A DNA stretch of 64,000 nt from Streptomyces morookaense (GCF_013030945.1 NZ_JABBXF010000058.1:24857-88856), one strand, 5' to 3'; counted from the stretch's first letter, positions 1 to 8,770 are shown. Notes: a model not told the origin generated them from the sequence alone. A program made the numbers and translations.

Positions 1-1
1 G

Positions 2-70
2 CTCGCCCCGGGCGCAGCGGTCGCCCTGACCCTGCCCGACCGGCCGGTGCTCGCCGCCGCCCGCGCGTGA
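2..70 (+). CDS. C-terminal tail of an upstream protein (partial), possibly an ABC transporter ATPase
   Basis: The reading frame enters from the left edge and stops with TGA at 68-70. Only 22 residues are visible, ending LPDRPVLAAARA, an alternation of hydrophobic strand and Pro/Asp turn that would suit the last strand of a TOBE-type domain. The family cannot be proved from so little. Its stop lies close upstream of the HAD/phosphatase gene (start at 124), so the two may share a transcript. Confidence 0.4.
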   Translation, partial: LAPGAAVALTLPDRPVLAAARA

Positions 71-123
71 CCCCGACGTCCCCTGACGGATCCCCTGACG
101 GATCCTTTTACGGAAGAGAGCCC

Positions 124-1932
124 GTGTCCCACCACCCCGCCGACGCCCGCCCCCTCCAGGCCGTTCTGTTCGACATGGACGGCACCCTCGTGGACACCGA
201 GGAGTTGTGGTGGCAGGCCGTCCGACACGTCGCGTCCGCCCGGGAGTACGAGCTCACGGACGCCGACCTGCCCGACGTGCTGGGCCGTCCCGTGGAGCAC
301 ACCGCGGCCCATCTGCAGCGCGTCACCGGCGCCTCCGCCGGGGCGCTGTGCGCCGAGCTGCACCGGGAGTTCGCGGCCCGGGTCGAGTCCGAGGTCGTGC
401 CGCGGCCCGGCGCGCTCGAACTGCTCGACGAACTGCACCGGCAGGGCATCCGCACCGCTCTGGTGACCGCCTCGCCGCGCACCGTGGTGGACATCGTGCT
501 GCGCAGCCTGGGCCCCGAGCGGTTCGCGGTGTCCGTCACCGCCGACGACACCCCGCGCACCAAGCCCGCCCCCGACCCGTACCTCGCGGCGGCCCGCGCC
601 CTGGGCGTCGAGCCCTCGGCGTGCGTCGCCGTGGAGGACACCCCGACCGGTGTGGCCTCGGCCGAGGCCGCGGGCTGCCCGGTGCTCGCCGTCCCCTCCC
701 TCGCTCCCGTACCCGCGGCTCCCGGGCGGACGGTGCTCGACAGCCTGGAGCGGGCCGATGTCGCGCTGCTGGAGGCCATGGTGACCGAAGGGGCGTTCCT
801 CGTCCCGGCGTTCACCACCCGCAACGGCCGCGCCGGCGAGCCGTTCCGTGCCGCTGTCGCCGGGCTGTTCCGCGGCGCCGGGCCGGTGTTCGCCAAGGCC
901 GCGGGCCCGGAGTGGGTGCAGGTCGGCGCCGACGGCACCCTCACCGGCACGCCGGCGGAAGCAGGCACGTACGAGGTCGTCGTCACGGCCGGCGGCGGGG
1001 CGTGCGTCACCGTGCGCATCCCGGTCGTCGGGGCGGACGAGCGCCTGGTGAGCCGGCTCAGGGTGATGAGCTGGAACCTGTGGCTCGGCGGCACGCCCGT
1101 CGCCGGCCACCGTGCGAAGCAGCTCACGGTGCTGCTCGACGCCGACGTGGACGTCGTGGCCCTCCAGGAGACGGGCGGTGCCTCCGCGAAGGAGCTGGCG
1201 GATGCCCTCGGCTGGGACCACCACCAGGCCGGTCACAACCTCGGCGTCATCAGCCGCTATCCCGTCACCGCCCGCTTCGGCACCCCGGCCCCGTCCGGCT
1301 ACGGCGCCGCAGGTGTCACCGTCCGGCTGGACGACCGGGACGACCGGGACTGTGCCGTGCAGGACGTCACCGTGTGGAGCGCGCACCTCAACTACACGCC
1401 CTACGGCCCCTACGACGCCTGCTTCGGCGGGCAGCCCGTGCCGGTGCTGCTCGAGCACGAGGAGGCCTCCGGGCGGGTGGCCGAAATGGCGGAGGTGCTG
1501 CGGGACATGGCGGACGACCTCGCCCGGTGCGACACCACGCCCGTGCTGCTCATGGGCGACTTCAACACGCCCTCGCACCTGGACTGGACGCGGAACCCGG
1601 CTTCCCTGCACGGCGGTTGCGGCCCCGTCCCGTGGCCGGTCACGCAGGCTGCCGAGGAGGCCGGGCTGCGCGACTCCTACCGGGTCGCCCGCCCCGACCC
1701 GGTACGCGACCCGGGCACCACGTGGTCCCCGCTGCATCCCCGGCACGAGGACGGCAGCGGGCGGCCCGAGCCCCAGGACCGTATCGACTACGTGCTGTTC
1801 GCCGGACGCGGCCTGGACGTACAGGACTCCGTCACCCTCGTCACCGGTGCCCCGCGTCCCTGGCCGGACGTCGCGGAGAACGTGTGGCCGTCGGACCACG
1901 CCGCGGTGATCACGACCTTCACGGTCCGCTGA
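124..1932 (+). CDS. HAD hydrolase fused to an endonuclease/exonuclease/phosphatase domain
   Basis: A 602-residue protein with two unrelated phosphoesterase folds. Residues about 10-210 form a HAD subfamily-IA phosphatase: the nucleophile motif LFDMDGTLVDTEE, the threonine segment ALVTASPRT and the acidic end VAVEDTPTGV are all present. Residues about 210-310 form a short linker with an Ig-like strand pattern (GTPAEAGTYEVVV). From about residue 314 comes an EEP domain with MSWNLWLGG, LQETGG, GDFNTPSHLDW and SDHAAV, the metal-binding and catalytic set of DNase I/sphingomyelinase-like enzymes. I chose the GTG at 124 because GGAAGAGAG lies just upstream; an in-frame GTG at 67 overlaps the previous stop. 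There is no signal peptide, so it should act in the cytoplasm. The natural substrate is unknown; a phosphodiester cleaved by one half and dephosphorylated by the other is an inference. The stop overlaps the next gene's start (TGATG). Confidence 0.85.
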   Translation: MSHHPADARPLQAVLFDMDGTLVDTEELWWQAVRHVASAREYELTDADLPDVLGRPVEHTAAHLQRVTGASAGALCAELHREFAARVESEVVPRPGALELLDELHRQGIRTALVTASPRTVVDIVLRSLGPERFAVSVTADDTPRTKPAPDPYLAAARALGVEPSACVAVEDTPTGVASAEAAGCPVLAVPSLAPVPAAPGRTVLDSLERADVALLEAMVTEGAFLVPAFTTRNGRAGEPFRAAVAGLFRGAGPVFAKAAGPEWVQVGADGTLTGTPAEAGTYEVVVTAGGGACVTVRIPVVGADERLVSRLRVMSWNLWLGGTPVAGHRAKQLTVLLDADVDVVALQETGGASAKELADALGWDHHQAGHNLGVISRYPVTARFGTPAPSGYGAAGVTVRLDDRDDRDCAVQDVTVWSAHLNYTPYGPYDACFGGQPVPVLLEHEEASGRVAEMAEVLRDMADDLARCDTTPVLLMGDFNTPSHLDWTRNPASLHGGCGPVPWPVTQAAEEAGLRDSYRVARPDPVRDPGTTWSPLHPRHEDGSGRPEPQDRIDYVLFAGRGLDVQDSVTLVTGAPRPWPDVAENVWPSDHAAVITTFTVR

Positions 1933-2255
1933 TGGTGTGGTTGCTGCTCGCGGGCGCGATCGGGGCCGAGGTCACCGCCACCGTGGCCCTGCGGGCCTCG
2001 CAGGGCTTCAGCAGACTCCTCCCGTCCGCCGTCGTGGTCGTCGGCTACGTCGCCGCGTTCTGCCTCCTGTCCCGGGTGCTGGACCGGGGCCTGGCCCTGG
2101 GGGTGGCGTACGGCATCTGGTCGGCGATCGGCGTGACGCTGGTGTCGGTCATCGGCGCGGTGTGCTTCGGCGACCGGCTGACGTGGACGCAGATCGGCGG
2201 CATCGTGCTGGTGGTGGCGGGGGTGCTGGCGCTGGAGCTGGGGCGTGGGGGCTGA
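1932..2255 (+). CDS. Small multidrug resistance (SMR) family transporter
   Basis: This 107-residue protein has the usual SMR length and four predicted membrane helices: LLLAGAIGAEVTATVALRAS, SAVVVVGYVAAFCLLSRVL, GVAYGIWSAIGVTLVSVIGA and IGGIVLVVAGVLALELG. The conserved Glu in helix 1 (GAEV), which couples proton and substrate exchange in EmrE-type proteins, is present, as is the AYGIWSAIG motif of helix 3. The start ATG overlaps the stop of the preceding phosphatase gene, so the two are translationally coupled. SMR proteins act as antiparallel or paired dimers in the cytoplasmic membrane and export cationic compounds or guanidinium; which subtype this is cannot be told from sequence alone. 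Confidence 0.88.
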   Translation: MVWLLLAGAIGAEVTATVALRASQGFSRLLPSAVVVVGYVAAFCLLSRVLDRGLALGVAYGIWSAIGVTLVSVIGAVCFGDRLTWTQIGGIVLVVAGVLALELGRGG

Positions 2256-2600
2256 TCAGCGGAAGCGGCGTACCGTCCGCCCGAGCAGACGGCGAAGCCG
2301 GCCGGCGGCCGGGCGGCGACGGTCCGGCCGGACGGGCCGACCGGGTCCGGCAACGGGGCGGCCGCCCCGGGCCGGGCCGTCCGGCGAGAGGACCGGCGCC
2401 TGCCGGTCGGCCTGGGCCCGTACCTCGTGGTGGGCGTCGTGGGCGGTGATCCGCATGGCCTCCTCGTAGGAGGCGAGCGCCGCGCGCACGGCCGAACCGG
2501 CCACGCCACGGCGGCGGGTCAGGACCGCGAGCCAGGTGAAGAAGCCCATCACCACGGCGAGGCAGCCGGCCAGCACGAGGTAGGGCACGGCGTCGCTCAC
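2256..2600 (-). CDS. Small single-pass membrane protein of unknown function
   Basis: A 114-residue protein starting at GTG 2600, which overlaps the TGA of the upstream amidase gene (GTGA), so it is probably translated by coupling. Residues about 5-27 form one membrane helix (YLVLAGCLAVVMGFFTWLAV), followed by a TRRRG stop-transfer cluster and a short helix containing SYEEAMRITAHDAHHEV. The C-terminal third is Arg/Pro/Gly rich and looks disordered. I recognise no family. The stop directly abuts the end of the convergent SMR gene. The pairing with a secreted peptidoglycan enzyme hints at an envelope role, which is inference. Confidence 0.6.
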   Translation of the reverse strand: MSDAVPYLVLAGCLAVVMGFFTWLAVLTRRRGVAGSAVRAALASYEEAMRITAHDAHHEVRAQADRQAPVLSPDGPARGGRPVAGPGRPVRPDRRRPAAGRLRRLLGRTVRRFR

Positions 2601-3427
2601 CGGGTGGGGTCCAACGGCCCGGTCGCAGGCCCGTGTTCCTTCTCGCGGTCCCGTCGCACGGACGGCATGTTCTCCGTCACATGGTTGGCGGAGCCGTCCC
2701 CGACGGGGAGTCCCATGGCCGTGGCGACGTTCGCGCGCAGTTCGGGGAGTTTCTTGTAGAGGGCGTTGCCCGGGCATTCGGTGGCGAGGGGGGTGCCGGG
2801 CTGGTTGAGGTCGCGGTGCCCGACGATCGCGGTCATGGGCGAGAGATCGTACCGGTCGCACAGCCAGGCGCACGTGGCGACGAGCGTCTGCCACTGTGCG
2901 GCGGGCGGGAGTTCGGTGATGTAGGTGCCCTCGTTCTCTATCCCGATGCTCGCCGTGTTCCAGTTGGCCACCTGCGCGCCGATGACATGCTCTCCGTGCC
3001 GGATCGCTCCGGCGGACCGGTATCTGCCCTCCATGAGGAATCCGCCGCGGCTGATGGTCAGTTGCTGACCTATGTCGTTCCACCCGTTGTTGTGCATGTG
3101 GTCGTACTGGCAGTCCCTGGACAGCTGGAAAGCGTGCTCCAGCGAGTAGTCCATGGAGTTCGGATAGTCCATGTGGTGCACCACGACGAGCGCCGGTGCG
3201 AAGGGTTCCACTTTCACGCCGCCGGGGTCGGTGGGCGGAACGGCCTTCCACTCCTCCCGGGTGTGGAGCCGGGGGCGGCGCACCGGACAGCCGTCCGCCC
3301 GGCCCGTGCGCGCCCGGGCCTCCTGCGCGGACAGGACGTTCCCGGCCGTCACGGCGACTCCCCCGGCCAGTGCCCCGCTCAGCAGGCCGCGGCGTCCTAT
3401 CCGGGTCTTTCTGGACTGTCCGGTCAC
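2597..3427 (-). CDS. Tat-exported peptidoglycan-recognition amidase (PGRP / Amidase_2)
   Basis: A 276-residue secreted protein. The N-terminus carries a twin-arginine signal (RIGRRGLLSGALAG) followed by a hydrophobic stretch and an Ala-rich cleavage region around residue 40. The rest is an N-acetylmuramoyl-L-alanine amidase/PGRP domain: a first zinc histidine in VVVHHMDY, the substrate-groove segment HMHNNGWNDIG, and the second His and the Cys ligand in GHRDLNQPG and ATECPG. The expected reaction is cleavage of the lactyl-amide bond between MurNAc and the stem peptide, outside the membrane. The C-terminal about 40 residues are charged and unassigned. It is transcribed away from the ligase gene at 3684 and shares a GTGA overlap with the small membrane protein downstream. 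Confidence 0.87.
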   Translation of the reverse strand: MTGQSRKTRIGRRGLLSGALAGGVAVTAGNVLSAQEARARTGRADGCPVRRPRLHTREEWKAVPPTDPGGVKVEPFAPALVVVHHMDYPNSMDYSLEHAFQLSRDCQYDHMHNNGWNDIGQQLTISRGGFLMEGRYRSAGAIRHGEHVIGAQVANWNTASIGIENEGTYITELPPAAQWQTLVATCAWLCDRYDLSPMTAIVGHRDLNQPGTPLATECPGNALYKKLPELRANVATAMGLPVGDGSANHVTENMPSVRRDREKEHGPATGPLDPTR

Positions 3428-3683
3428 GGCTCACGGTCCTTCCCGTCCCTTTTCCAAGGTCACCAGGGGTCACCAGGGACGCTCGACAGTCGCGCACGCC
3501 GACTGTAACGCCGGTACCACCGGGTCCGGGAGCCCCGGGACGTCACCGGGACATCGCCCACCGGAGTGACCCTGCCGGGGAAATCCGAAAGTCGGACGGT
3601 CTCCCCGGGTCACGTATGAGACACGTTGTCCGTTGCACGGATTGTGAATGAACGGTGAATTCGGTCGGCGAAAAGGACGGTTC

Positions 3684-5282
3684 ATGGGCGCCACGGGCGA
3701 CGCGAAAGAACGCAGCTATGCCGCCTGGCTGGTGGACGAGGAATTCCCGCGTCACGGGAACCGGGAGGCCGTGGTGCACGGCGGCCACCGGATGACCTTT
3801 GCGGAGCTGGGCGAGACGGTCCGGCGCATGGCCACGGTTTTCCGGTCGCTGGGTCTGGGCCCGGGGAGGACGGTGGCGCTGGCCAGCGGCAACCGGGCCG
3901 AGGCGGTGTGCGTGCCGTTCGCCGCGCATCTGGCCGGGGCCCGGTTCCTGCCGATGCCCGCGGACCGGGGGCCTGCCGAGTACGCCAGCGTCGCGGCGAA
4001 GGCCCCAGCCGACGTGCTGATCGTGGACGACAGGATCTCGGCGCCGTGCGCGGAGGCGGTGACGGCCGCGTTTGCCGGAGCACAGCTGTGGTCACTGGGA
4101 CCCGAGGGGCCCGCGAAGGATCTGATGACCGCCGTCCGGCAGGCCCGCCCGCCCGCGGACCCGGAGTGGGCGGAGGCCGGGCAGGTCGAGACGGTGCTCT
4201 GCACCGGAGGCACCACCGGGCTCACCAAGTGCGTACTGCACCGGCACCGGATGTACCGGACGCTCCTGGAGCATCCGTTCCTGCCCGAGCCGGTGCGGCT
4301 GCTGGTGACCAGTCAGATTGCGCACGTCGGCGGCCTGTACGCGCTCACCGGTCTGGCCCGGGGCAGCACGATCCTGCTGCTGGACCGCTTCACGCCGGAG
4401 GCCGTGACCGCGGCGCTGGCGAGCGGGCGGATCACCGCGATGATGCTGATGCCCCCGATGCTGTACCGGCTGCTCGACCACCCCGGCCTGGCCGGTGTGG
4501 ACTGCTCGGGCCTGCGCCGGATCATGTACGGGGCCAGTCCGATCACCCCGGACCGGGCCCGGCAGGCCCTCGACCGTTTCGGGCCGGTGCTGTGGCAGCT
4601 CTACGGCATGACCGAGGCGTTCGGCATCACCGCGCTGGACGAGCCCGGCCACACCGTGGACGGCGGGAGACTGCTGCGCTCGGCCGGCCGCCCGTTCCCC
4701 GACATGGAGGTGAGCATCCGCGACGAGCAGGGCCTGCCCCTGCCGCCGGGGCAGGCCGGCGAGGTCTGCACGCGGGGGCCGCGGGTCATGGAGTGCTACG
4801 TCGGCCAACCGGAAGCCACCGCCGCCGCGTTCCACCCGGACGGCTGGCTGCGCACCGGCGACCTGGGATACCGGGACGAGGAGGGCTGCTTCTTCCTCCT
4901 GGACCGCCGCAACGACGTGATCATCACCGGGGAGTCCGGCTCCGCCATCTATTCACCGCTGGTGGAGAACGCGCTCGCCACCCACCCGGCGGTGCGGGCC
5001 GCCGCGGTGATCCCGGTTCCGCACCCGCTCTACGGCCAGGCCGTGCACGCCGTGGTCGTCACCGGCCCCGGGGACCGCCCGCCGACCGAGGAACTGCGCA
5101 GGCGGGTGCTGGACGAACTGGAGCGTCCGGTCTACCTCCCCGCGAGCTTCGAGTTCGTCGACGCACTGCCGCTGACCCCCATCGGCAAGGTCGACAAGAC
5201 CGCCCTGCGCGCCCCGTACTGGGCAGGTCACCCCAGCCTGCTGCACGGGGCCACGGCGGCGGAGTCCGGCGGCGCCGGCTGA
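3684..5282 (+). CDS. AMP-dependent synthetase/ligase (acyl-CoA-synthetase-like)
   Basis: A 532-residue ANL-superfamily enzyme. The order of motifs is typical: a phosphate-binding loop near residue 170 (CTGGTTGLTKCVLH), LYGMTEAFG near 300, GWLRTGDLGY near 395, and a C-terminal mobile domain ending TPIGKVDKTALR, whose lysine is the adenylation catalytic residue. The family activates a carboxylate with ATP and usually transfers it to CoA. Two loops depart from consensus: the P-loop has Cys where Gly is usual (TKCVLH), and the hinge reads GESGSAIYSP rather than the common GGENIYP. I preferred ATG 3684 over ATG 3648 because AAGGACGG lies 3 nt upstream of it (AAGGACGG-TTC-ATG). It stands alone, so no pathway can be assigned. 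Its 3' end overlaps the convergent ATP-grasp gene by 55 nt. Confidence 0.85.
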   Translation: MGATGDAKERSYAAWLVDEEFPRHGNREAVVHGGHRMTFAELGETVRRMATVFRSLGLGPGRTVALASGNRAEAVCVPFAAHLAGARFLPMPADRGPAEYASVAAKAPADVLIVDDRISAPCAEAVTAAFAGAQLWSLGPEGPAKDLMTAVRQARPPADPEWAEAGQVETVLCTGGTTGLTKCVLHRHRMYRTLLEHPFLPEPVRLLVTSQIAHVGGLYALTGLARGSTILLLDRFTPEAVTAALASGRITAMMLMPPMLYRLLDHPGLAGVDCSGLRRIMYGASPITPDRARQALDRFGPVLWQLYGMTEAFGITALDEPGHTVDGGRLLRSAGRPFPDMEVSIRDEQGLPLPPGQAGEVCTRGPRVMECYVGQPEATAAAFHPDGWLRTGDLGYRDEEGCFFLLDRRNDVIITGESGSAIYSPLVENALATHPAVRAAAVIPVPHPLYGQAVHAVVVTGPGDRPPTEELRRRVLDELERPVYLPASFEFVDALPLTPIGKVDKTALRAPYWAGHPSLLHGATAAESGGAG

Positions 5283-6577
5283 GCGGTGGCGGGGCAGCCG
5301 AAGGCGACGGTGGCCCGGGTGGCGGTGTCCGCGCTGTAGCCGATGACGCCGTCACCGGTGGCCCGCTGCGCGCGGATGGCATTGCCGCCGTACCCGTGCG
5401 GGGTGACGAAGATCCCCCACACCGGGATCCAGTCCTCGGCCGCGCCCGTCGCGGGGTCGACCACGGGCTCGGGGCAGGGGACGGCCCTCCGCTGCACGAC
5501 ATACCCGCGGCCGGCGTGCCGGTGCAGGATGCCGGCCCACTCCGGTTCCGGGCAGGTCCATCCGGCGACGACTCCCGTGCCGGCGAATCCGCGGCACGGT
5601 TTGAGGACGAGGTGTTCGCGCTCGGCCACGCACCGGTCGACCAGTGCCGGGGTCAGCATTCTGGTCCACGGCAGGATCCGGTCCGTCAGGCGGCGTTCCT
5701 GCGCGGACAGGACGGCGTCGCAGCGGGGGTCCGACAGCAGGGCGAGGGCGCCCTTGTTGGAGAGGAGGGTGCTGTCGAGCCCGGTCCACAGGACCGCGTT
5801 GCCCGCCCGCTCGGTGCGCACGATCGCGTCGAGGCCGTCCTCGCAGCCGTCCGTCTCGTCGACGGCGAAGTAGCGCAGCACCACGTCGACCCGGGCCCGG
5901 CCGACGAACAGCCTCCCCCCGTTCTCCTTCACCTCGCCCAACTCGCCCAGGAGCACGTCCAGTCCGTGGGTCCGCAGCACCTCGATGGTCGGGGCCAACG
6001 GGCGCCGGTAGCGGGCGAGGGCGCCCGGTGCGCACACCAGCGCCACCACCGGGGACGGGCGCGGTGCCACGGCGCGCAGCGTCGCGGCGACGTGTTCCCC
6101 GGTGCGCACGTGCCGGAGGGCGTGTTCCGCGGCGAAGCGGGCGAAGTCCTCCGTGGCCAGCAGGGCGCGCGGCAGTTCGCCGAGCTCGAATCCGCCGACT
6201 CCCCCGCCGACGTTGAACTCCAGCAGGGAGAAGCCGTGTTCGCCGCGGTGGAGGTCGGCCCGTCCGAAGCGGGCCCGCGGCTGCTCCGGTGCCCAGCGCC
6301 GCAGCAGGGGGACGAGGCCCGGTTCTCCTCCCACCGCCGCCCAGTACGCGGCGAGATCGCCGTCGAAGAGGCGGTCGGGCAGCGAGGCCAGGACGCCGAA
6401 CAGGGAGAGCAGATCGTCGGCGGCCGCCTGCAGGGCGGGTTCGTCGGCGAACAGCGGCCGGGCCAGCAGCCGTGCGTCGCGCAGCGCCGCCGGCAAGTCG
6501 GCCCCGGCCACGGCGCTTCCGAGTCCGCTCCGGTCGGTGCGGCACAGTTCCAGGTAGCGGGTGGTGGCCTCGTTCAT
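5228..6577 (-). CDS. ATP-grasp-like protein (glutathionylspermidine-synthase-like or circularly permuted type)
   Basis: A 449-residue cytoplasmic protein. The segment FSLLEFNVGGGVGGFELGEL (about residues 120-140) resembles the acidic metal/ADP-binding strands of permuted ATP-grasp proteins, and HLVLKPCRGFAGTGVVAG (about 340-360) resembles the lysine-containing strand plus glycine-rich loop that clamps ATP. YVVQRRAVPCPE follows, as the backbone-hinge strand does in the family. An amide- or peptide-bond-forming ligase is therefore likely, substrate unknown. Its ATG overlaps the TGA of the VIT-family gene upstream (ATGA), so the two are translationally coupled. The C-terminal 30 residues (SADTATRATV onwards) read on into the convergent ligase gene. 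Confidence 0.6.
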   Translation of the reverse strand: MNEATTRYLELCRTDRSGLGSAVAGADLPAALRDARLLARPLFADEPALQAAADDLLSLFGVLASLPDRLFDGDLAAYWAAVGGEPGLVPLLRRWAPEQPRARFGRADLHRGEHGFSLLEFNVGGGVGGFELGELPRALLATEDFARFAAEHALRHVRTGEHVAATLRAVAPRPSPVVALVCAPGALARYRRPLAPTIEVLRTHGLDVLLGELGEVKENGGRLFVGRARVDVVLRYFAVDETDGCEDGLDAIVRTERAGNAVLWTGLDSTLLSNKGALALLSDPRCDAVLSAQERRLTDRILPWTRMLTPALVDRCVAEREHLVLKPCRGFAGTGVVAGWTCPEPEWAGILHRHAGRGYVVQRRAVPCPEPVVDPATGAAEDWIPVWGIFVTPHGYGGNAIRAQRATGDGVIGYSADTATRATVAFGCPATAQPAPPDSAAVAPCSRLG

Positions 6578-7710
6578 GAGACGGACGTGCCGATGAGGCG
6601 GCCGACGACGAAGGTGACGGCCGCGGCGAGCGCGCCGACGACGACCTGCCGGGCCGCCGAACGCCAGGCCGAGCGGCCGTTGAGCAGCCCGATGCCCGCT
6701 CCCACGGCGGCGAGCGCGACGACGAACAGGCACACCGCGGCGACGAGGGCCGCCGCCCCGCCGGTGACGAGGTACGGGAGGATGACGACCAGTGCGCCCA
6801 GGGCGAAGGTGAGCATGCTCGACCCGGCGGCCGACCAGGGCGACCCGAGTGCATCGGGGTCGAGGCCGAGTTCCTCCCTGGCCAGGGTGTCCAGGGCGAC
6901 GTCCCGGTCGGCCATGATGGTGTCCGCGACCTTTCCCGCCTCCTGCTTGCTCAGCCCCTTCGCGCGGTAGAGCAGCACCAGTTCCTCGCGCTCGGACTCG
7001 GGGTCCTCCTCCAGTTCCTGGCTCTCCAGGCCGATCTCCCGCTCGTACATCTCCCGTTGCCCCGACATCGAGACGTATTCGCCCGCCGCCATCGAGAAGG
7101 AACCGGCCAGCAGGCCCGCCACTCCGGCCAGCACGATGGCGCTGCGGGAGGAGCCGGACCCGGCGAAGCCCATGACCAGGGCGGTGTTGGACACCAGCCC
7201 GTCGCTGACGCCGAAGACGGCGGCCCGCAGCGCGCCGGAGCGGTCGCCCCGGTGCCATGTCTCCCGGCGGGCGATGCCCTCCCTGGCGTTGGGGCGGCTC
7301 TCGTTGAGGCGGGAGAGGGTACGGGCGTGCCCCCGTTCCTCCCCCGCCATGCCGGGCGCGGCGTCCGGCTCGGCGTCGTAGGTGCCGGCGTCGGCCTTCT
7401 CCGACCGCTCCACCAGCGGCAGGACGGCCGCCACGGACCAGTGGTCCGCGATCCGGCCCAGCAGGCGGGTGCGCAGCGGCACCCTGCCGGGCGGGGGGAC
7501 CTCCGCTCCGGCGGCCCGCAGCCTGTCCTCCCAGTGCGCGGCGTGCCGCCGCTCCACCGCGGCGAGTTCCTGCAGCACCTCGCGCCGTTCACCGGTCTCG
7601 GCCCCTGCCAGGCGTTCGTAGAGCGCGGCCGCTTCGCGCTCGCTCTGCAGCAGTTCCCGCCAGCGCCGGAGCCGGGACTCTTCGGGCTGGTCACTGGTCG
7701 GATCCGGCAT
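6574..7710 (-). CDS. VIT1/CCC1-family iron/manganese transporter with N-terminal ferritin-like domain
   Basis: A 378-residue protein. Residues about 10-140 form a ferritin/rubrerythrin-like four-helix unit rich in Glu and His (EREAAALYERLAG, ERRHAAHWEDRL, GEERGHARTL), the pattern of a di-iron carrier. Residues 160-378 are the CCC1 membrane domain: AAVFGVSDGLVSN in helix 1, SMAAGEYVSMSGQ in helix 2, a charged cytoplasmic segment with EREIGLESQEL, and three more helices near the end. Related proteins with this fusion move Fe2+ or Mn2+ across membranes; export for detoxification is the likely role. Two ATG codons are adjacent; the second (7710) has AGGAG at 5-nt spacing. Coupling to the ATP-grasp gene by ATGA overlap suggests a joint function that I cannot name. 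Confidence 0.85.
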   Translation of the reverse strand: MPDPTSDQPEESRLRRWRELLQSEREAAALYERLAGAETGERREVLQELAAVERRHAAHWEDRLRAAGAEVPPPGRVPLRTRLLGRIADHWSVAAVLPLVERSEKADAGTYDAEPDAAPGMAGEERGHARTLSRLNESRPNAREGIARRETWHRGDRSGALRAAVFGVSDGLVSNTALVMGFAGSGSSRSAIVLAGVAGLLAGSFSMAAGEYVSMSGQREMYEREIGLESQELEEDPESEREELVLLYRAKGLSKQEAGKVADTIMADRDVALDTLAREELGLDPDALGSPWSAAGSSMLTFALGALVVILPYLVTGGAAALVAAVCLFVVALAAVGAGIGLLNGRSAWRSAARQVVVGALAAAVTFVVGRLIGTSVS

Positions 7711-7793
7711 CATCACTCCTCGGCGTCGGCTCCCGTTCCGAACGGTAACGGGACGTGGCCCGCAAAGATCGCATTGGCCGCGTGCCCCGTCGG

Positions 7794-8708
7794 TCAGGAG
7801 GTGATGCCCTCTCCGGGCGCCGGCCTGTGGTCCAGGCAGCACCGGACGAAGTCCCGGACGACGGGGTCGGAGTCGGCGGCGGGTGTCCAGGCGACGCCGA
7901 CGCGGCTGGGGCCGACACCGCTGACGGGCCGGTAGGTGACGCCGGGGCGGGCGTGGAAGCGGGCGGAGGATGCGGGGGCGAGGGCGATGCCGTAGCCGTT
8001 GGCGATGGCGCTGAGCCATGCGTCGGGCTGGTCGGTGACGGCGCCGATGCGGACCGGGCGGCCGTCGCGTTCGTCGGCGGCGAGCCAGTGGTCGCGCCAG
8101 CCGCCCGTCTCGGGCGGGGCCGCCACGAACGGCTCGTCCCACAGGTCCCGGAAGGGGATGCACGCGCGTGCGGCGAGCGGGTGCGCCGCGGGGAGCGCGA
8201 CCCAGCGGGGTTCGGCGAACAGCACTTCCACACGCAGGGTGTCCTGGCCGGGAAAGGGGAGCCGCAGCAGGGCGGCGTCGACGTCCGCGGCGGCGAGGCC
8301 GGCGGTCGGGTCCGACCATGCGGCCTGGCGCATGTCGACGCGCCAGCCGGGCCGGTGCCGGGCGAACGCGGCGACGATGTGCGGGGTGGCCTCGTTGGCG
8401 GCGCCGGCCAGGAATCCGACGCGCAGCACCCTGGCCTCCCGGGCGGCGGCACTGCGGGTCCCGCGCAGCGCGCGGTCCCAGCCGGCCAGCAGCGCCGGTG
8501 CCTGTTCGGCCAGGGCCCGGCCGGATGCGGTGAGTGTCATGCCGTCCCGGGACCGGCTGAAGAGCCGGACACCGAGCAGGGTCTCCAGTCGCCGGATCTG
8601 TTTGGTCAGCGCGGGCTGGGAAACGTACAGGCGTTCCGCGGCGCGGGTGACGGTCCCTTCCTCGGCGACGGCGAGGAAACAGCGCAACAGCCGGGTGTCG
8701 ACGTCCAT
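7794..8708 (-). CDS. LysR-family transcriptional regulator
   Basis: A 304-residue regulator. Residues 1-60 are the winged HTH (DTRLLRCFLAVAEEGTVTRA, then AAERLYVSQPALTKQIRRLE); the remainder is a two-lobed substrate-binding domain with RVGFLAGAANEATPHIVAAF at its start. It is divergent from the DoxX-like gene, with 62 bp between the starts, the classic arrangement for a LysR protein controlling its neighbour and itself. The effector is unknown. Confidence 0.9.
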   Translation of the reverse strand: MDVDTRLLRCFLAVAEEGTVTRAAERLYVSQPALTKQIRRLETLLGVRLFSRSRDGMTLTASGRALAEQAPALLAGWDRALRGTRSAAAREARVLRVGFLAGAANEATPHIVAAFARHRPGWRVDMRQAAWSDPTAGLAAADVDAALLRLPFPGQDTLRVEVLFAEPRWVALPAAHPLAARACIPFRDLWDEPFVAAPPETGGWRDHWLAADERDGRPVRIGAVTDQPDAWLSAIANGYGIALAPASSARFHARPGVTYRPVSGVGPSRVGVAWTPAADSDPVVRDFVRCCLDHRPAPGEGITS

Positions 8709-8770
8709 GCCGCCAGGTTATGGACACCGGTATTGGACGCCCGGCCGGGGGCCGGACGAGGCTGGGTTCC

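Noticed and set aside
3639..3664. Possible PhoP box repeats ahead of the amidase gene
   Set aside because: The minus strand has two 11-nt units starting ATTCAC, but only one resembles GTTCACC, and they lie over 200 bp from the amidase start, overlapping the leader of the opposite gene.
3684..5282. AMP-dependent ligase as part of a peptide or polyketide biosynthetic cluster
   Set aside because: No carrier protein, condensation, ketosynthase or thioesterase genes are nearby; the gene appears to stand alone.
5228..7258. Longer 676-codon version of the ATP-grasp-like gene
   Set aside because: The first 227 codons overlap the VIT transporter gene in another frame and are Arg/Gly-rich shadow sequence. 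The ATG at 6577, which overlaps the transporter stop, is the natural start.
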